Program-made: the position numbers and the translations under genes
Notes under the pieces: model-generated
What the model was told of the DNA's origin: nothing
The model's input: only the letters and a program-made list of their open reading frames with translations
The model's database searches: none
DNA from: an uncultured Bacteroidota bacterium
GTDB lineage: Bacteria > Bacteroidota > Bacteroidia > Flavobacteriales > UA16
Length of the DNA: 6,902 bases
Assembly: GCA_902578505.1 (NCBI GenBank)
Contig: CACHDD010000043.1
Span: forward strand, 1-6,902
Direction: 5' to 3'
In this document: positions 1 to 6,655 of the stretch, one piece after another
Layout: the number at the start of each line of letters is the position of its first letter
Numbering within the stretch: the stretch's first letter is position 1

Positions 1-351
1 CTTGATTATGATGTGATTGGTGGCGTAAAATGTGGAATAGCAAGGTTTAAAGAAAGGACTGGCCCAAAAGTTCTCTGGATTCACGGGGGTGCATTTTCAT
101 TTGGCAGTGCAAGAGTATACAAGGCAACTGCTATTTATTTGGCTCGTTATTTCACATGTGAAGTTGTTATGCCAGAATATAGATTGTCTCCTGAGCACAA
201 ATACCCAATGCCATTTGAAGATTGCTTAAATGTGTACAAAGAGTTAACTGCTAATGGTGATGATGTAATTTTAATCGGAGACTCTGCAGGAGGAAATATC
301 GCAGCGCATATAACCCAAACCTGCGTAGCAAAAAAATATACCTGTCCCTAA
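1..351 (+). CDS. HSL-family alpha/beta hydrolase (esterase/lipase), N-terminal part; 5' end off window, frame broken
   Basis: This frame is open from the left edge and ends at a TAA at 349-351. It encodes the first half of the catalytic domain of a hormone-sensitive-lipase-type (family IV, alpha/beta hydrolase fold 3) carboxylesterase, which cleaves esters of small or medium acids. Visible motifs are the oxyanion-hole segment HGGAF (82-96), the family block PEYRLSPEHKYP (about 172-207), and the nucleophile elbow GDSAGG, with the catalytic serine codon at 283-285. Family members are usually about 300 aa, so roughly 60 N-terminal residues lie outside the window. A GTG at 13 could be called as a start, but coding similarity appears to run to the edge, so I treat the gene as 5'-partial. 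The homologous sequence continues in the next frame after the A-run at 330-336, so this piece and the 329-736 piece are one gene. Substrate unknown. No export signal can be judged. Confidence 0.85.
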   Translation, partial: LDYDVIGGVKCGIARFKERTGPKVLWIHGGAFSFGSARVYKATAIYLARYFTCEVVMPEYRLSPEHKYPMPFEDCLNVYKELTANGDDVILIGDSAGGNIAAHITQTCVAKKYTCP

Positions 352-736
352 TAAATTAGTCCTTCTTTCTCCTTGGCTTGATTTAAGCCCAAACTCAGTG
401 TCAAATGCCAGAAACTACAATGAATACAGTCCTTTTGATAGCCAAGATACTTTAGCGTTTAGCAAGGATTACATAGGTGACATTGACCCTTGTGATTCTA
501 GAGTTTCACCATTAAAAGGATCATTTAAAGGTTTCCCAGAAACTCATATCCAAGCTTCGAAAGTTGAGTTTCTTTTTGACGACACAAAGCTTTGCGTCGA
601 TGCCCTTGAAAGAGATGGTGTGAAATATTCAACTTATTTTGAGGAAAAAGCTGTGCACGGTTGGCATATAGTACCCGACTTCTTGCCAGAAGCATCTAGG
701 TCAATGAATAAGGTAGTTGAATTCTTAAAGGGTTAA
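329..736 (+). CDS. HSL-family alpha/beta hydrolase, C-terminal part in shifted frame (same gene as 1-351)
   Basis: After an in-frame TAG at 326-328, the +2 frame is open to TAA at 734-736 and carries the second half of the esterase. It has the family block VLLSPWLDLSP (about 359-391), the segment SPLKGSFKGFPETHIQAS (about 509-562), the acidic-residue region KVEFLFDD (about 560-583), and the histidine region VHGWH, with a likely catalytic His codon at 656-658, followed by LPEA. The residue aligned with the usual DPL aspartate is Glu (EFL), a replacement that occurs in some relatives. The half lacks the nucleophile and cannot be an esterase alone. A GTG at 398 is the only evident start and has no ribosome-binding site, so independent translation is doubtful. 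The 3' end overlaps the convergent aminotransferase by 12 bp. The gene is either a real pseudogene, a sequencing or assembly error, or rescued by slippage. Confidence 0.8.
   Translation, partial: QKNIPVPNKLVLLSPWLDLSPNSVSNARNYNEYSPFDSQDTLAFSKDYIGDIDPCDSRVSPLKGSFKGFPETHIQASKVEFLFDDTKLCVDALERDGVKYSTYFEEKAVHGWHIVPDFLPEASRSMNKVVEFLKG
330..336 (+). other. Frameshift site in a run of seven A's
   Basis: Frame 1 reads VAKK then YTCP-stop. Frame 2 entered at the A-run reads KNIPVPNKLVLLSPWLDL, the expected family continuation. Six A's instead of seven (VAKNIPVP) or nine A's would give one continuous frame, so the data fit one inserted A or two deleted A's in the homopolymer. This is the commonest indel context for both sequencing error and natural mutation. 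Confidence 0.85.
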
Positions 737-748
737 GCTCTTAAGAAT
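721..748. terminator. Inverted repeat at convergent 3' ends, possible weak bidirectional terminator
   Basis: The arms ATTCTTAA (721-728) and TTAAGAAT (741-748) are perfectly complementary across a 12-nt loop. Both stop codons lie inside this structure: the plus-strand TAA at 734-736 in the loop and the minus-strand stop at 725-727 in the left arm. The position between convergent genes suits a shared terminator. However, the stem is AU-rich, neither side has a U-run, and a competing 5-bp hairpin (724-728 with 733-737) exists, so the function is uncertain. Confidence 0.25.
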
Positions 749-1903
749 CAGATCGATTCCAACCTGACTTTCTTCTTCAGTCATATTTAGTGGGGGACTT
801 AATCTAAAAGCGTTTGGCACGCTTAAAAACCAAAACATCAAAACCCCGTTTTCTAAGCCATTCATAATAGTTTCAGTGACTAGTTCTGGATTTTCAAGTT
901 CGATGTAAAAGAACATTCCTATTCTTCTCACTTCTTTAACAGATGGGTGATTTTTTAGTTTAGATTCCCAACTTGCACCTTGCTTCTCAATATTATCGAA
1001 ATTCACTTCGCCAAGTAATTTCAAAGCACCAACAGCCCCAGTGGTCGCAAGTGGGTTTCCTCCGAAAGTAGTGATATGTCCTAATTTGGGATTGTCTCTT
1101 AGTTGAACCATAAGCTCAGCTGAAGAAACAAACGCTCCAATTGGCACTCCACCACCAAGAGCTTTACCTAAACAAAGGATGTCAGGAGTAATATTAAAAT
1201 GCTCAAAGCCAAAATTTTGGCCTGTCCTACCCATACCACATTGGACTTCATCAAATATTAAAATAGCGCCAGTTTTTGAGCATATCTCTCGAAGCTTGCT
1301 GAGCCAATCTTTAGAGGGGATGCGAACACCAGCATCTCCTTGAATGGTTTCAACAATAACTCCTGCTACGTTTTTGTCAATCTTGTTGAGGTGGTCTATA
1401 CTATTCCACTCTAGAAATTCTACTCCAGGTAAAAGAGGTTTAAACGCTGCTTTCCTTTCCTCATTTGAGGATACAGAAAGCGCACCCTGAGTGTTTCCAT
1501 GGTACGACCCTGAAAATGCTACTAAATTGCTCCTGCCAGTAGCTCTTTTAGCGAGCTTTAAAGCACCTTCAATTGCCTCTGCTCCAGAATTTGTGAAGTA
1601 AGTTGAATCAAGGGATTTAGGTAGAATTGAAGAGAGCATATTAGCTGCATCAACAGTGCTTTTACTAATAAACTCCCCATATACCATAGTATGAAGATTT
1701 TTGTTAATTTGGGCGTGAAGTAAATCTGTAATTTGTGGATTAGAATGGCCAAAATTGCTGACTCCTATTCCACTTATAGCGTCGAACACTTTTCTGCCAT
1801 CTGTTGTATAAATCCAAACTCCAGATGCACTTTCTACTTCCAAACCCAATGGGTGAGGAGTTGTGTCTGCTAAACCAAAATCCAAAAAGGTCTTACCCTT
1901 CAT
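725..1903 (-). CDS. Class III PLP-dependent aminotransferase (acetylornithine/ornithine/GABA aminotransferase-like)
   Basis: This is a cytoplasmic fold-type I aminotransferase of 392 aa, the usual length for the ArgD/GabT/RocD group. It moves an amino group from an amino donor, commonly an omega-amine, to a 2-oxo acid such as 2-oxoglutarate. In order, the protein shows the N-terminal DGRKVFDAISGIGVSNFGH block (residues 35-53), the phosphate-binding loop SGAEA (106-110), SYHG with the PLP-stacking aromatic (133-136), E185 in VETIQGD, DEVQ with the PLP-pyridine aspartate (218-221), the Schiff-base lysine K247 in GKALGGG, and TTFGGNPL (278-285). All key residues are intact. The start ATG overlaps the stop of the upstream GH92 gene by one base (TAATG), and GGGAG sits four bases upstream, so translation is probably coupled. 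The 3' end overlaps the convergent esterase by 12 bp. Substrate cannot be fixed from sequence: no arginine-biosynthesis or GABA genes are adjacent, so I give no gene symbol. Confidence 0.93.
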   Translation of the reverse strand: MKGKTFLDFGLADTTPHPLGLEVESASGVWIYTTDGRKVFDAISGIGVSNFGHSNPQITDLLHAQINKNLHTMVYGEFISKSTVDAANMLSSILPKSLDSTYFTNSGAEAIEGALKLAKRATGRSNLVAFSGSYHGNTQGALSVSSNEERKAAFKPLLPGVEFLEWNSIDHLNKIDKNVAGVIVETIQGDAGVRIPSKDWLSKLREICSKTGAILIFDEVQCGMGRTGQNFGFEHFNITPDILCLGKALGGGVPIGAFVSSAELMVQLRDNPKLGHITTFGGNPLATTGAVGALKLLGEVNFDNIEKQGASWESKLKNHPSVKEVRRIGMFFYIELENPELVTETIMNGLENGVLMFWFLSVPNAFRLSPPLNMTEEESQVGIDLILKSLTL

Positions 1904-1912
1904 TATTCTCCC
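1901..1912 (-). promoter_or_regulatory. TAATG stop/start overlap with Shine-Dalgarno-like GGGAG
   Basis: On the minus strand the GH92 stop TAA (1905-1903) shares its last A with the aminotransferase ATG (1903-1901). GGGAG (1912-1908) lies four bases before the start, within the last codons of the GH92 gene. This is consistent with termination-reinitiation coupling. The motif could also be a by-product of coding Gly-Glu there. The other minus-strand starts in the window show no such motif. Confidence 0.5.
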
Positions 1913-4821
1913 AATTCAATTTCCAATTCGTCAACAAAGATCCATCTATCATGACCAGCTCCCAAATGCCAATCAGGTATAAGACCACGAGGGTTTGCTT
2001 TTACTCTTATATATCTAGCTTGTATCCCGCCTATAGCTTCAAATCTATGTACTTGTTTCTCATAATCATCCTCTGCTACATCATGTCCAACATTGAGAAG
2101 GTGGTGAAAGGTTTGGCCATCCGTAGAATATGAGAAATCGATAGATTCAGGAAGCCAAATCCAAGGTTTTATGTCTTGAATACATCCTAAACTCATAGAT
2201 TTTACTTCGCTTATTTCTTTTAGGTCTACTGTAGCCTCAAAAGGTTCATCATAGAATCCTTGCCAATCACCAGTTCTAAATTCAGTTCCACCTTTCAAAC
2301 CATCAATTAATGTGTTATTACCAGCAGCTTGATACTGATGTGAGAAAGGGTGGGTGTATTCAACTTCCCAATCATGATCAATTTTAATTAATGCATGGTG
2401 AACTATGTCAGAATCGATTCCTGCTCTTCTTGACTTCACAAAGAATTCAGTTGTCTCATCAACTTTTAAAATGTTTCTGTACAACTTCCAATTGTTGTCT
2501 CCATTGTGATAGAATATTGAAACTGCAGGATCAATTGATTCTATCAAAACATAAGATTCACCTTGAAAGCTTTGTGGAGCTGTGATGCTAGGAACAGGGA
2601 CAAATTTGCTGTCATCAACCATTTCTTTGGGCCTATCTTTTTTAGAAAACCCAAACAAATTAGACCTAAAGTCACTCATTTTAAAAGTGTAGTGACCACC
2701 ACTCACAACATCCTCGTAAGTAGTCCAAGCACGCTTTTTGCCATTCACACTACTTATATAATTACCATCACCAATTTTAGAAATCATAGTTGTATTACCT
2801 CCATTTGGTGTAACTGTTATCTTTTTGAATTGAGGCGATCCATATACCAATTGCTTTGAACCCGTACCTGGAGCTACTGTGTAAAATCCTAAAGATGAAA
2901 GCACATACCATGCAGACATTTGTCCGCAATCTTCATTTCCACATAATCCATCAGGTTTAGCTGTATATAGTGTATTGATGATGCTATCGACTAACTCAAC
3001 AGTTCTCCATTGCTTTCCAGCGTACGCAAAGAGATAAGCAACGTGGTGACTTGGCTCATTTCCATGAGCGTATTGGCCTATTAAACCTGTAATGTCTGCT
3101 TGTTCTCTACCACTTGTACCAAGGTCTGTTGTAAACTGATTATCTAATAAAATTGAATATCCATCACCAGACCCTGCGTATTTGATTTGGCCACTAATAT
3201 CATGTGGAGCAAAGAATGTGTATTGCCATCCATTTGCTTCAGTATAATTAAAGTTTACCTCAGTGGGATCGTACTCAGGAACCCAAGCTCCATCTCTTTT
3301 TGGTTGAATGAAGTGCGATCTCTTATTTAATAGATTTCTCCATGAGTGAGACCTCTTCCTAAATCGTGAAGCTATTTCATCTTCTCCAAGGGAAGCTGCA
3401 AAAGCTGAAATACATGCGTCATCAAAAGCGTATTCCAGAGTCTTTGAAACGCTTTCGCTCTCACATTCACTAGGTATATATCCCTTTTCTGCATAGTGAT
3501 CTAATCCCAAATGAGCCGAATCAGCAGCCTGAATCATTGCCTCTAGAGCTAATTCCTCATCCCAACCTGTTATTCCCCAATCCTTAGCATCGGCAATAAC
3601 AGGAACACTATGGTATCCAATCATACATCCTGTGTAGTTTCCTGCTAATTCCCATACTGGAAGTTGGCCTCCGTCCTCGTACATCCTGAGCATTGTTTTA
3701 ACAAAATCACGAGTTAGATCAGGTTCAATCCAAGATAAAAGGGGGTGTAATGATCTAAAAGTATCCCAAAGTGAAAAAACAGTGTAATGCCTTCCGTCAC
3801 CCTCATTTAATTGGTGAATTTCTAAATCTGTTCCTCTATACCTGCCATCTGCATCGCTTGCTAAGTTTGGCACTGTACAGCTGTGATAAAGCGATGTGTA
3901 AAATATTTTAGACTTATCAAAATCAGCACCTTCAATCAAAATTCTGCTTAATTGCTGGTCCCATTTTTCCTCATTTGAAGTTTTATATTCTTCAAAGTGC
4001 CCACCTTCAGCTTCAGCTGCAAGATTGATTAATGCACCATTTATATCGCAAAAACTCAATCCCACTTTGACATTTAAATCGTCAATTACCCCAAAATCTG
4101 CCGCAAAAACTGGAACGTAATTAAGTTCTCTTTGTTCAACGCCATTTGAATCAACTCCTAAGATTTCAGTTTCTGTAAGTTGATCCCTCCAGGTGAATTT
4201 TCTGTCGAACTTAATTGCAAAATAAACGTGCTGTTCAGTAGCCCAATTTTCAGAAAGTCTATGGCCTACAAGTGTATAATCATCAATGGGGTAGATGCTG
4301 TAATTAATAAGCTTATCTCTGTGGTCTAAGTCGATAATTAGAGTTAGTGTATCAGCATCTTCTAGGGTGTATTTATGAATCCCAACCCTTTCTGTAGTCG
4401 TCAATTCTGCAGTCAAATTGTGATCCTCTAAAAACACTGAGTAATACCCTGCGTGAGCAAATTCTCTATCCTTTATAAAACGGCTTTTATATCTATCTCT
4501 CCACTTATCTGCTTTTGCAAATTGAGTGCAAGGCATAATCAGAATGTCGCCATAATCACTAACTCCAGTACCCTGAAGATGAGTATGGCTAAACCCGTAA
4601 ATGACTGAATCTGTATAGTGGTACCCACCACACCCGTCCCAACCATCTAATCTTGTGTCAGGACTCAATTGAACCATCCCAAAAGGCGATGTCGCACCAG
4701 GATATGTGTGTCCGTGACCACCAGTTCCTATAAATGGATCAACTTGCTTGTGTAATTCAGTTTGGCCTAATAGACTAAAACCAAAAAGCGATATCGTAAA
4801 AAATAGTGTCGTTCTTTTCAT
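1903..4821 (-). CDS. Secreted GH92 family alpha-mannosidase with CHB_HEX-like and F5/8 type C modules
   Basis: This is a calcium-dependent exo-acting alpha-mannosidase of glycoside hydrolase family 92, which removes mannose from N-glycans or mannans. Residues 1-19 form a Sec signal peptide (KR start, hydrophobic core, likely cut before Q20). There is no lipobox cysteine, so it is periplasmic or exported rather than a lipoprotein. GH92 hallmarks are VDPFIGTGGHGHTYPGATSP (27-46), GFSHTHLQGTG (76-86), SLWDTFR (350-356), TEANGWQY (527-534) with E528 at the position of the family's proposed general acid, HGNEPSHH (586-593), and GNEDCGQMSAWY (628-639) with the acidic residues linked to base catalysis. 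The catalytic part ends near 725. Residues about 741-813 resemble the chitobiase/hexosaminidase C-terminal beta-sandwich, and about 818-970 an F5/8 type C (discoidin, CBM32-like) domain. The 972-aa length is that of GH92 plus these modules. The start follows the upstream stop by 3 nt with no Shine-Dalgarno. Linkage specificity is not assignable, and no SusC/SusD genes are in view. Confidence 0.95.
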   Translation of the reverse strand: MKRTTLFFTISLFGFSLLGQTELHKQVDPFIGTGGHGHTYPGATSPFGMVQLSPDTRLDGWDGCGGYHYTDSVIYGFSHTHLQGTGVSDYGDILIMPCTQFAKADKWRDRYKSRFIKDREFAHAGYYSVFLEDHNLTAELTTTERVGIHKYTLEDADTLTLIIDLDHRDKLINYSIYPIDDYTLVGHRLSENWATEQHVYFAIKFDRKFTWRDQLTETEILGVDSNGVEQRELNYVPVFAADFGVIDDLNVKVGLSFCDINGALINLAAEAEGGHFEEYKTSNEEKWDQQLSRILIEGADFDKSKIFYTSLYHSCTVPNLASDADGRYRGTDLEIHQLNEGDGRHYTVFSLWDTFRSLHPLLSWIEPDLTRDFVKTMLRMYEDGGQLPVWELAGNYTGCMIGYHSVPVIADAKDWGITGWDEELALEAMIQAADSAHLGLDHYAEKGYIPSECESESVSKTLEYAFDDACISAFAASLGEDEIASRFRKRSHSWRNLLNKRSHFIQPKRDGAWVPEYDPTEVNFNYTEANGWQYTFFAPHDISGQIKYAGSGDGYSILLDNQFTTDLGTSGREQADITGLIGQYAHGNEPSHHVAYLFAYAGKQWRTVELVDSIINTLYTAKPDGLCGNEDCGQMSAWYVLSSLGFYTVAPGTGSKQLVYGSPQFKKITVTPNGGNTTMISKIGDGNYISSVNGKKRAWTTYEDVVSGGHYTFKMSDFRSNLFGFSKKDRPKEMVDDSKFVPVPSITAPQSFQGESYVLIESIDPAVSIFYHNGDNNWKLYRNILKVDETTEFFVKSRRAGIDSDIVHHALIKIDHDWEVEYTHPFSHQYQAAGNNTLIDGLKGGTEFRTGDWQGFYDEPFEATVDLKEISEVKSMSLGCIQDIKPWIWLPESIDFSYSTDGQTFHHLLNVGHDVAEDDYEKQVHRFEAIGGIQARYIRVKANPRGLIPDWHLGAGHDRWIFVDELEIELGE

Positions 4822-4824
4822 CTG

Positions 4825-6654
4825 TTATTTTTTGCAGACATTACAATCAGCTCTGTTGTGAATGCCAAAGTGCAAAACTGCTGGCCTGTTTGGCGCAATC
4901 AGTTCGTCGAATGTAGCTCGAAGATCAAGAGGCAGGTCAAGTTTGATAGTTGCATTTCTCAACTCTAAGCAGCTTTTTTTCAAACCCTGCAACTCTAACA
5001 CCTTTTTTAGTATTTCATCTTCAATAGCATCTGACCGTTCAACATCCTTGATTTTTCTAGAATATTCACTGATGCAACTATCGTATTTAACTACATGATT
5101 GAACACCTTTTCTCTTACTGAGCCATCATAATTCCTACTAGAAGAATAGACTGTTTCTAATTCTGAAAATAGGATTTGGGATTCTTTATTCATGAACTCA
5201 AAATGATTTCCAATATGAGGGTTGTTGTACCAATCTTCGACAGCTTCAATGTGTGGATCAATGCCATTAGCCATGTCATTTCCAGACCATTGGATAAAAC
5301 GGTTTGGGTTAATAGGTATGGAGCCAACCTGCATAGTGCTATCCAAGAAAAATATACCAGACGATAAATTGACTGAAACTCCAGAGTTGGGCAAACTTCG
5401 CCAAATTGGATTGGCATAAGTACCTGTCATTGAACCCATGCAGGGCTCTCCAATTATATAACCTCTATTTATAGATTTAAATTTAGAAGCAAAAGATACT
5501 GATCCGGAAGCTGAAAGACCGTCCATTAATAGGCATATTTCTCCTTCAAAAATATGCTTCATAGACGATTCTTCAGGAGAGAAATAGAGAGTATCTATTC
5601 CACCGACCTCTAGGTTAGCCAATCTTCTGAAATGTTCTAAATCCTCCTCCTTATGGCTAAATTTTTTCACCATCCATTTTGTCAATCCCTTATAAACACT
5701 ATTCAAATCAGATTGAGCTTCTTCTGACATTTTTAAAATCAGCGAATAGGGATATCTTATTTCATCCTTGTAAATGAAATTTATAAGTGTCTCTACTCTT
5801 GATGCTTCGCCTCCTAAATTCCCTCTTAAATCAATTACTAAATGACTGTGTCCAGATCTTTTTAATTTCTTAAAACCCTTATTTAACTCTTTGTAATACG
5901 CCCTGTATTCGCCCTTGCTGAAAGATTTAATTTTTAAGAAAACTATAGGCGTATGACCTTTCTCAGGCCAAACCCATTCAACACCACATTTCTTTTCACT
6001 TTTCTTCTTTTCCTTCTTAGTTTTTTCTACAAATTCATCAATAGGATATTCAAATTCATCATCATCAACGCTCTTAATGCTAACCTGTATTGCCCCATTC
6101 CCGCAGCTATTTAGGATTACTGGATTAAGGAGATTTTCTGCAACTCTTATCTTACTCGTATAACTTTTTCCGTCAATAGTAGAAAGAGATAGTGCAGATG
6201 AAAAATGATCTAATATTGGAACACCATTAATTTCATCGATTTGGGTTCCAGGAGTGATGATTTCCTTAGGGTCTTTAAATAAATAAATACCTCCATCTAA
6301 GTATTTGAACTTGAGCTTTAATATGCCAAATTCTTTATCGTACTTTTTTTGAAAATCTTTAAGGCAGAGCAAAGTGTGACTATCCTCGATTGTGGCTAAT
6401 AAATTGCCTACCAACTTGCAGAATTCAAAATAATTGGTTGTGCTATCAACTGTACTTGAACTTGCAACATACACACTATCCCAAATTTCTTTTTCAACTC
6501 GCTTAAATGGATCTGGATTTACATTCTCAACCCAAGACTTAAGCTTAGCCAGGTCCTCTTTATATCCATCAACTGTGCAAGTTTCTTGAGCATTTAATTC
6601 AGTTGAAATGAATGCAATAAATAAAAATGAGATACGCTTGGCTAAACGACGCAT
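4825..6654 (-). CDS. Secreted S41-family (tricorn/CtpA-like) peptidase homologue with C-terminal extension
   Basis: This is a predicted exported serine peptidase homologue of 609 aa. Residues 1-22 form a signal peptide, with likely cleavage near NA|Q. The N-terminal helical region ends in the S41 motif EDSHT (90-94). A PDZ-like or linker segment follows (about 108-150, with PGTQIDEINGVP). Then come a lysine-rich insertion (211-222) and the S41 core: HLVIDLRGNLGG (271-282), the nucleophile region DGLSASGSV (378-386) with S383 as the best serine candidate, IGEPCMG (401-407), and GIDPHIE (464-470), where PD is usual. The CtpA catalytic lysine is absent from the GEP motif. The S92-H93 pair instead matches the Ser-His of tricorn-type (S41B) enzymes, so a Ser-His-type site is more likely, though activity is unproven. 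About 135 residues after the core match nothing I recognise; they are charged and helical-looking and end in CNVCKK. The start lies 1 nt after the paaZ stop, and the stop is 3 nt before GH92. Substrate unknown. Confidence 0.85.
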   Translation of the reverse strand: MRRLAKRISFLFIAFISTELNAQETCTVDGYKEDLAKLKSWVENVNPDPFKRVEKEIWDSVYVASSSTVDSTTNYFEFCKLVGNLLATIEDSHTLLCLKDFQKKYDKEFGILKLKFKYLDGGIYLFKDPKEIITPGTQIDEINGVPILDHFSSALSLSTIDGKSYTSKIRVAENLLNPVILNSCGNGAIQVSIKSVDDDEFEYPIDEFVEKTKKEKKKSEKKCGVEWVWPEKGHTPIVFLKIKSFSKGEYRAYYKELNKGFKKLKRSGHSHLVIDLRGNLGGEASRVETLINFIYKDEIRYPYSLILKMSEEAQSDLNSVYKGLTKWMVKKFSHKEEDLEHFRRLANLEVGGIDTLYFSPEESSMKHIFEGEICLLMDGLSASGSVSFASKFKSINRGYIIGEPCMGSMTGTYANPIWRSLPNSGVSVNLSSGIFFLDSTMQVGSIPINPNRFIQWSGNDMANGIDPHIEAVEDWYNNPHIGNHFEFMNKESQILFSELETVYSSSRNYDGSVREKVFNHVVKYDSCISEYSRKIKDVERSDAIEDEILKKVLELQGLKKSCLELRNATIKLDLPLDLRATFDELIAPNRPAVLHFGIHNRADCNVCKK

Positions 6655-6655
6655 T

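Noticed and set aside
330..336. Programmed -1 ribosomal frameshift at the A7 run of the esterase
   Set aside because: The continuation is in the +1 direction relative to the first frame, so a standard -1 slip gives the wrong frame, and no stimulatory stem-loop is evident just downstream.
1558..1752. Open frame on the minus strand inside the aminotransferase
   Set aside because: It is an alternate frame within a clearly conserved enzyme; its translation shows no recognisable motif.
1804..2859. Several plus-strand open frames antisense to the aminotransferase and GH92 genes
   Set aside because: They are short, lack family motifs and ribosome-binding sites, and lie opposite strongly conserved coding sequence.
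1903..4821. GH92 protein as an outer-membrane lipoprotein or type 9 secretion cargo
   Set aside because: The signal peptide has no cysteine at the cleavage region, and the C-terminus reads as the end of an F5/8C domain rather than a T9SS sorting domain.
4862..5419. Short open frames on both strands overlapping the 3' part of the S41 gene
   Set aside because: They are shadows of the S41 reading frame, with compositionally biased translations and no domain signal.
5986..6027. Purine-rich tract as a regulatory or repeat element
   Set aside because: It is in frame inside the S41 gene and is explained by Lys/Glu codons.
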